This document shows positions 20,242 through 31,810 of a stretch of 64,000 nucleotides of DNA, in pieces (the stretch's first letter is position 1; the number at the start of each line of letters is the position of its first letter). The DNA is taken from positions 496,001 through 560,000 of the forward strand of contig JAYJMM010000072.1 of the NCBI GenBank assembly GCA_037349105.1. Direction: 5' to 3'. Source of the DNA: Limnomonas spitsbergensis (taxonomy: Eukaryota; Chlorophyta; Chlorophyceae; Chlamydomonadales). Position numbers and translations under genes: made by a program. The notes under the pieces are model-generated. The model was not told where the DNA came from. It searched no databases and saw nothing but the letters and a program-made list of their open reading frames with translations.

Positions 20242-23200
20242 ATGGCCGGCATGGGTGATGGCTACGTTGGCACTGGGGAGGACAGCGCTCGCATCCGGCG
20301 CATGGACAAGAAGCGACAGGAGCAGAAGCGGCTGTTTGAGGATGCCCAGAAGCAACGACAGGATAGGCTCGACGGAGCCGGCCTGCGCCAATTCGACTCC
20401 GCGTCCACTGAGGTCGGAGCTTCCCCTCAATTTGCTGCGCCTCCTCATTCAAACCTCTAAGGCCAGATACAGGCATCTGAAACCCGTCTCTCTCTGCTTG
20501 TGCTGCTTCAGGCCATTGAGCATGCCTTCAAAAACGAAACCATCGGCCTGGTTACGAAGGCAGAGTTCATGCAGAAGAGGGAGACACTTCAACAGAGGTG
20601 TGCTTGGCTGACTAGCCACAAATTGTTTGCTGCTGCATGGCGGGACCCACTGCCCTGCATGGCCCCACCATGCCCATGCATGGGAACCACAGCTGTCGTT
20701 AATCGCTCTGCCACAGACATGCATGGAACCTCTCATGGATATGCATCGCTCAGCTTATCTTCTGCACACGGTTCATTCGGTCGCTACTGCCCGGTGGTTG
20801 TGTGTTAGTTGCTAGCCCAGGGTGGTCACTGGTTTTCGCTCGCTGTCTTAGCATATCTAGTGCCTGTACCGGTTTACGGGCACATGTCCCATGCATTTGA
20901 ATGTGATGCCCTGTTGGACTGTATAAACTTCACAGCTCATGGACCTGCAAGCGGGTGTGCACAGGTGCTGGCCATCAAATACATCTGATGGGCCCTGTTG
21001 TGGATATGTATCTAGTTCTAGACATCAGGATGCAGGTGGGCGGCATGCGTCTGCTTTTGTCTTTGCATGCATGGCAGTGCATGCATGGCTGTGCATGGCT
21101 TCATGGTGGTAGTGTATGCCAGCCAGCTTCCTTGCCAGGCATGATGCCAGCTGATCGCCGCGCTCCGCGGTGCCCCCCTGCCAGGCTCGAGGAGGAGATG
21201 CGCGCAAAGATAATGCACGAGGAGGATCTTGCGGCCCGTGACAAGGAGCGGCGGCGGAAGGAGAAGCTCGCTAGTGGGAAGAGCAAGCTGTCCTTTGCTT
21301 TCGAGGTGGGAGCCCTGACTAGAGCCGTGTCCGCCATGCTGCCCTCATCCTGCCCCGTGTTATGTCAGCCAAGTCAGATAGGTACTCCAATACCGTAGAA
21401 CGCGGTAGACTTCGCTCACAATTAAATATGATTGGGATGTGCGGACCTGGATGCGCGCTAATATTAATTAAAAAATCGCTGCTGCGCGGAGTGTCAGCCG
21501 CATTTTTTCATAATCACACCTGATATGTCATTATCGTGCCTGATGCGCGGCGTTAAATTAAAATATCTGCAAACTTTTTCGTCTTCGTGCCGCCGTTTTT
21601 AAACAGTTTTTCTGCTTTGCGAGGAAAATAAAAATGGTTTTTCTTGGGGTGTGCGGACCCTATCCCGTTTTACAAAATGTCAGCCCAGTAGCATTCACGT
21701 GGCCATCTCATTCAACAGTCTGACACCATGAGCCAGCTAGTGAGGCCGTTATGCTTAGATCCCCGCTATAGTCTTTGGTGCACACTCCTAGCCAAAAATA
21801 GTTCATCACAGCCTGTCAAAATGTTTAGCTTATCTTACGGTTCCGGTGGTTGATGTTGAGCGATGTCCAGATGTTCAAATGTTTCCGGGCTTCTATGACT
21901 TTGTGCAGCCTAAAATATAGGCGCATGACATCTAGAATGTAATTGTTTAAGTACCGGTTTGTAACCCAAAGCATAACCACTCATATCCTTGCAGGATGAC
22001 CAAGAGGAGGACGAAAATGGAGACAACGGAGCAGGTGGGGGGCTGCCGTCACCACGCAACGCCAGCGCAGCGGGTGCCAGCCCTCGCCCGGGCAGCGGCA
22101 GCGGCAACGTGGCTGGGACCTCCTCCAAGGCCGGCGACAGCAGCAAGCGGCCGCGTCTTAATAAGTTCGGCAAGGACCCTTCCGTTGCGACGGACTTCTT
22201 GCCGGACAAGGAGCGGGAGCTGATGGAGGAGACGCTGAAGAACCAGCTCAAAAAGGTAGGAGGCCCAACCCTGAAGTCTTTTACTTAAACCCTCAACCCA
22301 AGACCGAAACCATGAGACCTTTACACTCAGTCCTACAAAGAGAGCCATGGGCGCGATGCTGTATCCAAATCCTCTGTTCTCCCATTTAGGGTTTAGGGTT
22401 AGGCCCCAAAACACTAAACCTTTAACACAAATTTTCTGTTGTCCCGTTGTTGCTACCCGCTGTCCACTGCATGCAAGGATGACATATGACTGTGTAATTA
22501 ATATACCGGTATGTCCTTTCCCGGCCGTAATCGACTCTCCTGTTCTCCCCTTTCGTACTCTCCAGGTGTTCCAATTAAAAGCCATTCATTGTTGCGGCCT
22601 GCTGTCTACAGCTTTGGAGGATCGTTTCCTTCATTACCTTCCCTCCTGTCCTTATTTGCCTTCCCTCCAGTCCTTATTCAATCCCGTTGTTGCGGCCTGC
22701 CGTCCACAGGACACCCAGACAGGGGTCCTCGGGAAAACCCACGCATGCCCCCCCACCCACGCATGCCCCCCCACCCATGCATGCCCCCCACCCATGCATG
22801 CCCCCCACCCATGCATGCCCCCCACCCATGCATGCCCCCCCACCCATGCATGCCCCCCCGCCCACGCATGCCCCCCCGCCAATGCATGCCCACCCACCCA
22901 TGCATGCCCACCCACCCATGCATGCCCACTCACCCATGCATGCCCACCCGCCCATGCATGCCCATCCACCCATGCATGCCCACCCACCCATACATGTCCC
23001 CCCACCCATGCATGCCACCCACCCATGCATGCCCACTCACCCATGCATGCCCCCCCACCCATGCATTCCCCCCCACCCATGCATGCCCACCCACCAATAC
23101 ATGCCCCCCCACCCATGCATGCCCCCCCACCCATGCATGCCCACCCACCCATGCATGCCCACCCACCCACGTATGCCCCCCCTCCCACGCATGCCCAACC

Positions 23201-26200
23201 ACCCACGCCTGCCCACCCACTCACTCACCCAGGCTTCACCTCAACGTTTTAAGTGTCTCATCCCCCCACATATTTTCATACCTGTGCGGATCATTTTGCA
23301 GTTTGAAGTATTAAAAACAATCATGCGGCACTGCTGTCTACAGGACACCCAGACAGGGGGGCTGGGGAACACCCACGCATGCCTCCCCACCCACCCACTC
23401 ACCGAGGCCTCGCCTCACTTTTTTTGTATTTTACCCCCCAACACATTTTCACACCTGCGGATTATTCTGCAATTCCATTTATTACAAAAAGATGACACGG
23501 CACTGCTGCCCAGGAGTGGAATCAGCAGCAGGATGCCGTTAAGGCGGAGAAGCTGGAAATCACTTACAGCTACTGGGACGGCCAGGTGTGAATGTGGTGG
23601 AGGGTATGGAGAGGTGTGAATGTGAGGGAGGGTATGAAGAGGTGTGAATGTGAGGGAGGGGATGGAGAGGTGTGAATGTGGGGGAGGGGAGAGGTGTGAA
23701 TGTGGTGGAAGGGAGAGGTGCACTGTATATCTGGCGTGTTTCACCTGCAACTAAGCTGCGCTGTGGTTTAACCCTGGTGGGGACAGGGCCTGCCGCAGCT
23801 AGCCCTGCTTTTTGGTGTATGGGCCATAGGCCGCTCAAGATTTCGTCCCATTGAGCTCATTGGTGGCCGTCAAGCAGCGTGCGGAAAGTGGCATCGTGCG
23901 CACGGTAGTAATAAACTAAGCGGCTCCGTGCCTCCGTGTCATCTCCGAAGAGCCTTCACCTCCCACGAGTGTGGATTTTGGAACTCCCAAACTTGGTTGT
24001 GCTCAAGCTTCTGTTCTTTCTGACCTGACCGTGCCAGGGACACCGCCGTACCGTCACGGTGAAAAAGGGCGACTCGATTGGCGGGTTTCTAAAAGCGGTG
24101 CGAGACCAGCTGGGCGAGAAATTCAAAGAGCTTAGGGGCGTCAGCGTGGACAACCTGATGTACATAAAGGTACGGCGGCAATACTGGCAGGGCGGGCGGT
24201 AAAACTTCTTGTGAGATAGGATGGTCACAGATGTGTGCATAATGTGGAGCCCTACTCGTTTTCCTCACGGCCTTTGGATTGAACGCCAAGCCAGGCTTGT
24301 ACGTGTTTGTGAATGTTCACTTTTTCCCTTCTTTTTGAATGGGTTTTCGATGCCCTCTCACCTGAGTGCTGCATTGCCTCATTGAAACATGGAGACCTGG
24401 GAACCCAATCGAGGATTGGGGATCATGCTCCCCTGTAGCTGAATTGTAGCTGAAGCACAAGAAAATAAAAAGTGATGTGGTGCTGTTGCGGTTATTCTAC
24501 CACAACATTTCACCTTTTGCGAGCTCGAGAAGACCAAACTACGTAGCTGCATTGTAGCTGAAGCACCCTGAAATCAAGAATGTTGCATGGCTGTTGCAGG
24601 AGGACAATTAATTTGCCGCAACATTTCACATTTTATGAGCTCATCAAGACTAAACCACATACCTGAATTATTGCTGAAGCACCCTGGCGTAAATAAGGGT
24701 GATGTGGTGCTGTTTTAGGAGGACATGATCCTACCGCAACACTTCACCTTCTGCGAGCTCATCAAGACCAAACCAAAAAAGCATATGGCTGAATTTTAGC
24801 TTAAGCACCCTGAAATAAATAAGTTGCATTGCAGAAAGACATCAATTTGCCGCAACTTTTCGCATTTATATGCTCGTTGAGACAAAGCCATGTAGCTGAA
24901 TTGTTGCTGAAGCACCCTGTAATAAAAAGGGTGATGCGTGGCTGTTTTTGGAGGACATGATCCCACCGCAACACTTCACCTTCTGCGAACTCATTAAGAC
25001 CAAACCATGTAGCTGACTTGTAGCTGAAGCACCCTGAAATAAAAAGTGGCGTGCGGCTGTTACAGGAGGACATCATCCTATCACAGCATCCCACCTTCTA
25101 CAAGCTCATGCTGACCAAACCATGTAGCTGAATTGTAGCTGAAGCACTTTAAAATATAAAGTGAAGTGATTTGTGGCTGACTGGCTGTTGCAGGAGGACA
25201 TCATCCTCCCTCAGATTTACCTTCTACGAGCTCACGAAGACCAAACTACGTAGCTGAATTGTAGCTGAAGCACCCTGAAATAAATAAGGGTGATGTGTGG
25301 CTGTTGCAGGAGGACATCATCCTGCCGCAACACTTCACCTTCTACGAGCTCATTAAGACCAAGGCGAGGGGCAAGTCCGGCCCACTGTTTGAGTTTGGCG
25401 TACACGAGGACATCCGCGTTGTCAACGATGCTAGCAAGGAGAAGACGGATTCACACGCGGGTAGGAGGAATCACCCTTGGTTCGTGCTTCACAGGTTTCG
25501 CTGTAGGGTTCGGTGTCCTTGAGGATATCCGTGTGGAGAACGATGCCAACAAGGGAAGACCGACTCTCTCGCAGGTGAGTGGGACACCCCTTGGTTGCGG
25601 CTCAAATGGTTTGACTGTAGGGTAAAGGCTTTGGCGGCGTACACGAGGACATCCGCGTCCTCACCAATGCTAGCAGGGAGGAGACTGACTCACACGCAGG
25701 TAGGAGGAATCACCCGTGGTTTGTGCCTCACAGAATTCGCTTTAGGGTTTGGCTAAAGGGTTTAGGGGTTGGTGTGCACGAAGGTATACGAGTTGTCAAC
25801 AACGCCAGCAAGGAAGATACCGACTCACATGCGGGTGGGTGGCTAAACCCTAGGCCCTTGATTATTTAACCCTCAACCCTAAGTCCGTGATGACTAAACC
25901 CTTTATCTTCAACCTGTGAGGTTTTTAACCCTAAACCCTTTACTCGTGATGACTTAACCCTAAATCCGTAACAATAAGAACCTCAGTCACAAACCTGTGA
26001 TGACTAAATGGTGCTCACTAAACTTGGGATGACTAAACCCTACACTCTTGATGTCTTAACCCTTTGCGCATAACCCGTGATGACTGAATCCGAAACTCGT
26101 TATGACGCTTCTCTTGGTAGCTAAAAAAAACAACCTGGATGTGTACGGCCTGCCTTGCTTCAGACTTCTGTTGAAGCAGTTGCTGGCATGAAATGATGAA

Positions 26201-28001
26201 ATATCTCCTCGTTTGAAACGCACAAGTGTAAGTTCGTGCCCCTCTCCTTGCCCACCCCTAGGCAAGGTGGTTGAGCGGCACTGGTACGATCGCAACAAAC
26301 ACATCTTCCCTGCAAACAGATGGGAGGTAAGTTCTGCCCCATAGGGCGGGTAGGGCTTAGGGGACAGGGAGGTTTAAGGGGGTGGGGAGGGTCTACTCAG
26401 GTTTATGCCAGGATCTGAGCCAACAGATGGGAGGTAAGTTCTGCCCCATAGGGCGGGTAGGGCTTAGGGGACAGGGAGGTTTAAAGGGACGGGGAGGGTC
26501 TACTCAGGTTTAATCTAAGATCTGAGCTAACAGATGGGAGGTGGGTTCTGTCCCAGGTGGCGGGGAGGGTTTAGGGGACAGGGAGGTTTAAAGGGACGGG
26601 GAGGGTCTACTCAGGTTTATGCCAGGATCTGAGCCAACAGATGGGAGGTGGGTTATGTCCCAGGTGGCGGGGAGGGTTTAGGGGACAGGGAGGTTCAGGG
26701 GGATGGGGAGGGTCTACTCAGGTTTAATCTAAGATCTGAGCTAACAGATGGGAGGTGGGTTCTGTCCCAGGTGGCGGGGAGGGTTTAGGGGACAGGGAGG
26801 TTCAAGGGGACGGGGAGGGTCTACTCAGGTTTATGCCAGGATCTGAGGCAACAGATGGGAGGTGGGTTCTGTCCCAGGTGGCGGGGAGGGTTTAGGGGGC
26901 AGGGAGGTTCAAGGGGATGGGGAGGGTCTACTCAGGTTTAATCTAAGATCTGAGCCAACAGATGGGAGGTGGTTTATGTCCCTGAGGGCCGAGGGGGTCC
27001 AGCTCAGGTTTGAATCGAGATCTGAGCCTACGCTAGGGGGGTGGGCTACGAGCTGTAACAAAGCTGAATAATAGCTGATTTGTAGCTGAAACTCCCGGGG
27101 ACTTTGTCTCTGGCAGGGTCGATAGGGCGGTGGGTGTAACACAGCCCTGTTCCATGTGGCTCTACAAGACTGACCACTCCGCGCTCTGAAGTATGATGGG
27201 TGCACAGCGCCCCTCCTTGTTACACAGCACCCGTCTTACTGGCATATTACCCCTTTCGGCACCCAAAGCACCTCCTTATCACACTAGCCCCTCTTTGTCA
27301 CACAGCACCCGTCTTACTGGCATATTACCCCTTTCGGCTCCCAAAGCACCTCCTTATCACACTAGCCCCTCTTTGTCACACAGCACCCGTCTTACTGGCA
27401 TATTACCCCTTTCGGCACCCAAAGCACCTCCTTATCACACTAGCCCCTCTTTGTCACACAGCACCCGTCTTACTGGCATATTACCCCTTTCGGCTCCCAA
27501 AGCACCTCCTTATCACACTAGCCCCTCTTTGTCACACAGCACCCGTCTTACTGGCATATTACCCCTTTCGGCTCCCAATGCTCCTCCTTATCACACTAGC
27601 CCCTCTTTGTCACACAGCACCCGTCTTACTGGCATATTACCCCTTTCGGCTCCCAAAGCCCCTCCTTATCACACTGGCCCCTCTTTGTCACACAAGGCCC
27701 CTCTTTGGCGTATAATGTCCCTCCCGGGGACACTACGCCCTTTTCTGCACACAACGGCCCTCTTATTCACACAGCGCCCTCCTCTGCCACACTACGCCCC
27801 TCTTATTCACACAACGCCCTCCTCTGCCACACTACGCCCCTCTTACTCACACAACGCCCCACTTTGCCAGACAACGCCCCTCTTTATCAGACAAGGCCCC
27901 ACTTAATCACGCAAGGCTCCTCTTATTCACACAACGCCCGTCCCTGTCAAACAGATGTACGATCCTGAGAAGCAGTCCGACACCTACACGACGCATGACA
28001 G
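20242..28001 (+). CDS. XCT: XAP5/FAM50 family nuclear protein (XAP5 CIRCADIAN TIMEKEEPER homologue)
   Basis: Nine plus-strand exons: 20242-20412, 20512-20597, 21185-21305, 21995-22255, 23514-23585, 24038-24169, 25310-25460, 26262-26326, 27955-28001. All phases agree, giving 368 residues before a short unresolved C-terminus. N-terminus [15 protein letters not shown]; coiled, charged middle ([15 protein letters not shown]); acidic/Ser-Gly linker; then [18 protein letters not shown]. The XAP5 domain follows: [103 protein letters not shown]. The family acts in the nucleus and is linked to splicing and chromatin; in plants it affects the circadian clock and small RNAs. The last coding exon after 28001 could not be found. 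Reading through the donor gives a stop near 28045. Confidence 0.93.
22560..23513. repeat. 16-bp minisatellite and acceptor echoes in XAP5 intron 4
   Basis: 22738-23225 is about 30 copies of a CCCACCCATGCATGCC unit. On both sides lie degenerate copies of a segment like the exon 5 acceptor (TGCGGCCTGCTGTCTACAG and GCGGCACTGCTGTCTACAG, near 22590, 22690 and 23325) before the working acceptor (CGGCACTGCTGCCCAG) at 23513. Confidence 0.8.
23581..23720. repeat. Donor echoes of XAP5 exon 5
   Basis: The working donor CCAG|GTGTGAATGTG is followed by at least four tandem copies of GAGAGGTGTGAATGTG with intervening G-rich sequence (period about 25-30 bp). Confidence 0.8.
24430..25309. repeat. Acceptor echoes of XAP5 exon 7 (about 115-125 bp period)
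   Basis: Seven degenerate copies of the 3' splice site plus the first 50 nt or so of exon 7 lie near 24485, 24598, 24717, 24835, 24950, 25064 and 25193 before the working exon at 25310. Each unit also carries the dispersed motif GTAGCTGAATTGTAGCTGAA. The exon-like parts have lost the reading frame by substitutions and indels. Confidence 0.92.
25461..25850. repeat. Donor echoes of XAP5 exon 7
   Basis: Three copies of the last 60-70 nt of exon 7 and its donor (about 25510-25580, 25625-25705, 25768-25840) follow the working donor at 25461. Their translations still resemble GVHEDIRV and [12 protein letters not shown]. Confidence 0.9.
26315..26990. repeat. 107-bp donor echo array of XAP5 exon 8
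   Basis: The exon end and donor (AACAGATGGGAGGTAAGT) recurs at 26422, 26529, 26636, 26742, 26849 and 26957 after the working copy at 26315. The first echo keeps GTAAGT intact; later ones have GTGGGT or GTGGTT. Confidence 0.95.
27215..27954. repeat. 78-bp array and related acceptor-like repeats before XAP5 exon 9
   Basis: Six 78-bp units, with GGCATATTACCCC at 27241, 27319, 27397, 27475, 27553 and 27631, each hold CCTCTTTGTCACACAGCACC. This looks like the working exon 9 acceptor (CCCGTCCCTGTCAAACAG, ends 27954). Looser copies fill 27690-27930. Confidence 0.88.
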
Positions 28002-28395
28002 GTGTGTGTTCCCCCCCTGTCATTGGTTGTTTTACACCGGTGTTTAATTGAGTGCGCACCAGACCAGGGAACTTCCTCCATGCCCCCCATGACGCATGGC
28101 AGGTGCGTTCTTGTGCCCTGCCATCGCTTATTCTTTTTACACCATTCTTTACTCGAGTGCGCACCCGACCATTCACAACACATGGCAGGTGTGTAGTAGT
28201 GCCCTACTGCTCTGCCTCCGTTTTTTCTTTTTCTTTCGCAACACTGTGTACTTCCGTGATTGCCGGACCTTTCACAAGGCATGGCACAGGTGTATTAGTG
28301 CCCTACTGCCCTGCCTTCGTTTTTTCTTCCCTTGTACTCCAATGTGCACTTAAGTGCGCACCTGACCATTCACAACACATGACAGGTAAGTTTGA
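28002..28395. repeat. Donor echoes of XAP5 exon 9
   Basis: Four copies of the exon 9 end plus donor (ACGCATGACAG|GTGTG) lie near 28090, 28182, 28275 and 28375, spaced about 93-100 bp. The last has a consensus-like GTAAGT. Confidence 0.88.
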
Positions 28396-29309
28396 GTGCC
28401 CTGCCGTCGTGAAGTCCACACAAGTGTGTGGATCACTAGTTTTATTTCGCCACTACCTTAGTGCTTATCCTAGTTCGCACCACCAGTGTGAACCAGGGGG
28501 TGTGAACCAGGGGGTGTGAACCCGCGGCGTAAATCTGGTGTAGCTTTAGTGGCCTGCCTTTATCAGGGGGCTCTGTTGGAGCTTGCTTTTGTACCGTTTG
28601 GTGAGGCCGCGCCCTCGCAGGCTTCACCAAACCGTACAAAGGTCCCGCCCCCCTCAATGCAAATCCCAAAATCATACCAGAATCCCCGCACTTACCTAAA
28701 AGGGCACTGGCTGTGGCCCGTTCATGTTCATGCAGAAGGCTCATTTTGCTCATCGCCTTTTTTGACAAGTGCCTGGAGCACTGCTCCCCCTGCCCCCACT
28801 CCTGCCTGCTCCCTGTCCCCACTCAATACTTCCCTCCGCCTTCTTTCTTCTCTCCGACCCACAAGCGCCGTCCCCACTCCCCACTCTTCCTGAATCCAGG
28901 CTGGCCAAGCATTGAGCCGCCGCCTCCTCGACGACTAGCTTTGTCACCAACGTGCCTGCAAGCAATTATCCGTCACACTTGGAATGCTGCAGCTGTCAAC
29001 GATCTCACTCACAGGCAGCTCGTTGGACAAGTACCTGAACAGCTGCCTTTGTTCATCGCGGGTCACAGCTGCCCCGCCCGGACTGCTCCGCGCAGAAAGG
29101 GGGCACGGGTCTCCTGAGCCCTGCCAGGGCTGAAGAGTCAATGACGTTACATCTCTGGGCCCTGCTGAAAAGGCTTGCCCGCATGGGCGCCTAACTATAG
29201 GGAGCAAAACAAACCTGCCAGGGCTGAAGAGTAACAGACCATGTGTTGTGTACGCCAAGGTGTTGAGACGCCGTCGCCCTCTCAGGGGCGGAGGGTGTCC
29301 ACGCCGTCA

Positions 29310-29590
29310 GCCTTTGGGGCTGACGGTGGCAGCTCTTAGGGGTGGACGGTGTGCGGAGCCTGCAGCCGTCTGCCCCTCCATTGGAGCTCGTTCTTGCCTA
29401 GTGCGCGTCAGACCACCTTTCAGGAGACTGCTAGGTGGACAGCACTAAAGCCTTTGGGGGGCAGTTCTTGGGCGGACAGTGTGCGGAGCCTGCAGCCGTC
29501 TGCCCATCCATTGGAGCTCGTTATTATCTAGTGCGCGTCACACCACCTTTCGGGGTACCTCTAGGTGGCCACCGCTGGAGCCTTTGGGAC
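29310..29590. repeat. 131-bp tandem duplication
   Basis: GGAGCCTGCAGCCGTCTGCC occurs near 29356 and 29486, with matching flanks (GCCTTTGGGG, CCACCTTTC, CTAGGTGG). Confidence 0.75.
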
Positions 29591-30000
29591 CCAAGCTTCT
29601 CTGACCGCGGGCCCAAGCTGCAGGGCTTTGGCAGCACCCGTCCCTCCTGGCCTTAGGCAGCACTCGAGCTGTATTGTGGTATAGCCGAAGTGCTGCTGAA
29701 GTGTGCGCGCCTGAAGAAGCTCTCGAGCTGTCCTTCGCGTCCGCACCTCTAAAGCATCATATGTCATATGTTGCAGCTGTATTGTACAGCTATACCCTCC
29801 CCTAGACCTCTACCCGCCCATATAAGCTGGGGAGGACCTTCCGCAAACCATTTCGATCTCTAAGACAGGATGATTGTAATCACTCAATCCGCCATGAGTT
29901 TCCTCTGGGGTGCGCAAGTTTTTCTCTCTTTCATGGGGGGGATGCAGATGCTGTAATTCTGTTTCACTGGAGATGTGTGTTAAGTTTTTACAGTCCAACA

Positions 30001-30110
30001 GAGTCAATAACGTTACACCTCTGGGCCCGCTCAAAGCTCGGCCGCATGGGCGCCCAACTGTTCAGAAGGGAGAAAAGAGGAAGCTAAAAGGAAGAGGGGG
30101 GGGGAAGGAT
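30001..30110. mobile_element. Dispersed repeat family B (MITE-like), representative copy
   Basis: Terminal sequence GTCAATAACGTTACACCTC, then GGCCCGCTCAAAGCTCGG and GGGCGCCCAACTGTTCAG. The copies at 15880-16085 and 16720-16860 end with the reverse complement (CGGCCGAGCC then GCATGGCCC then TTGAC), so the family has terminal inverted repeats like a MITE or foldback element. Further pieces: 15655-15760, 29135-29215, 30725-30830, 31325-31375, 50120-50180, 50505-50570. No transposase is seen. Confidence 0.65.
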
Positions 30111-31810
30111 CAAAAGGAGAGGCCGGGAAGGCAAAGAAGACCAAGTTCCACTAGAGAGTAGCCCTTAACAAAGCCTCTCCAAAAAGTTCACAAAAACAAG
30201 CGCATCCCACCCCTGCTTGGCCGCGAGGGCGCCCCACTAATCAGAAGGGAGAAGAAACTAAACAACAACAAAAAGGACAAGAAGAGAAGGCCGGAAAGGC
30301 AAACGACATAGGCGCTTCAGAGTCCCTAGGGACTAACCCTCAACAATGCCCACAGCACAGTTCACAAAAGCAAGTGCATCCCACCCTTGCTCATCCTGGT
30401 ACAGTTGGTGGAAGTTAGTGGCAGCGCCCGGAGGACCTGCTCATCCCCGCTCCCGTTTCTGCTCCCTGACACTAGGGCACTGGAAGCACACGTAGCGCAT
30501 CCTCCACCTGCTCGCTATCCCCCCGTGCCCAACACCGCTGGCAGCCACGTGCCTCTCGCCGCTGACCATTGCGCAGTCCTCTGGTATCAGCTGTGCTGAT
30601 TGCGCCTAGCCACAGTCGCAACAGAGTATCGTATACTCACACCCGATAACTAGGTAGATGCCCTAAAACCACACCTATATGTTGCTGGCCTTCAGTGGCG
30701 TCCGGGAAGGCTCCCTAGAGGATTCTGTCAATAACGTTACACCTCTGGGCCGGCTCAAAGCTCGGCCGCATGGGCGCCCAACTGTTCAAAAGGAGAAAAG
30801 AAGAAACTGAAAGGAAGAGGGGGGGAGAGCAATGCAATGCATGCTCCCTAGAGGATTCTGTGTTACCTGCATCCTGTCGCTGGTGGCATCCATACCCAGA
30901 GGTTGAGGGATCGAACCCGTCACACGATCTTCCCTCCCCCCCCGCCCAGAACGCCGGGTTCCATGTTCCTGCCCCCTGACATAGGAGGATGGCATGGCTG
31001 CACCATGGCCAGGCTGTGAGCCTTTTGAGCAGGGCCAAGAGGTGTCAAGACATTGCTATGCGACACATAGACCGCAAGATCTGGTATTTTAATATAACCG
31101 AATTAGTCGTAAGGTATGGGGCAATATGTGTCGGACCTGTGGTATGAAGATTCAAAATCTACGGGTGCATGCAGTGTACGGTAAACAACTAAACACCCCC
31201 TCTGGTTCCCCCCCTCACCACCACCGCACCTCACCTTGAACCCACAGCATGATACACTATGCTCGCGCCCACTTTCCCTCCTTCTCCTGCCACACTGTGT
31301 TTGTTTCGTTCTTTCCTCCAAACTCTTTAGTTAGGCGCCCATTGTGCATGGCCCGAGTTGTAACGTCTTTGACACCACGCCCGCGATCAGGGTCAACCAG
31401 GAAGCAATAATCCACAAATTAAGGGCCCGTGTCCAGCGAACCAGGTAACACAAGTAATACAATTTCACCTTTACATGTCCCGGTCGGTTGCCTTACAGGA
31501 TATGCCTCAATGGTTGTAATTTGCAAATCAAATCAATGCCCGCAGACCCCCACGAGGCCCCGGCTGATTCAGAATGGAACTACCAGCTAAATCATTGAGG
31601 ATCTCAAATTCAAATATGTTGTTGCAGTCCAGTCGGCGAGCCATTTGGCGTCAACAAAGCGCTCGGCATTCGAATTATAATCGGGACCACAAGACATCTA
31701 AATACGGGCCTGGGTTGTGCATTTAAATCACGCGTAGGTAATTTGAAAGCTTCGATTGTCTTGACAGGAGACTCAATGGCCAATCGTGCTGGAGTAATGT
31801 AGTAGAGACG

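Larger units (their letters stand above)
28396..31810. other. Intergenic region between XAP5 and the RSPH14-like gene (convergent 3' ends)
   Basis: No coding exon is supported; the missing XAP5 terminal exon may lie at its left edge. It holds a 20-bp imperfect inverted repeat (28588-28607 with 28621-28640), family B pieces (29135-29215, 30001-30110, 30725-30830, 31325-31375), and two copies of a 131-bp unit (29310-29590). Confidence 0.6.

Noticed and set aside
22511..23619. Several overlapping 190-310-codon open frames rich in HPCMPP or GGHAWVG on both strands
   Set aside because: They lie in the 16-bp minisatellite of XAP5 intron 4 and have no domain; stop-free frames are expected from this repeat.
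30900..30925. GGGATCGAACCC, resembling a tRNA B box on the minus strand
   Set aside because: No A box at the right distance and no cloverleaf could be formed; no tRNA gene is supported anywhere in the window.
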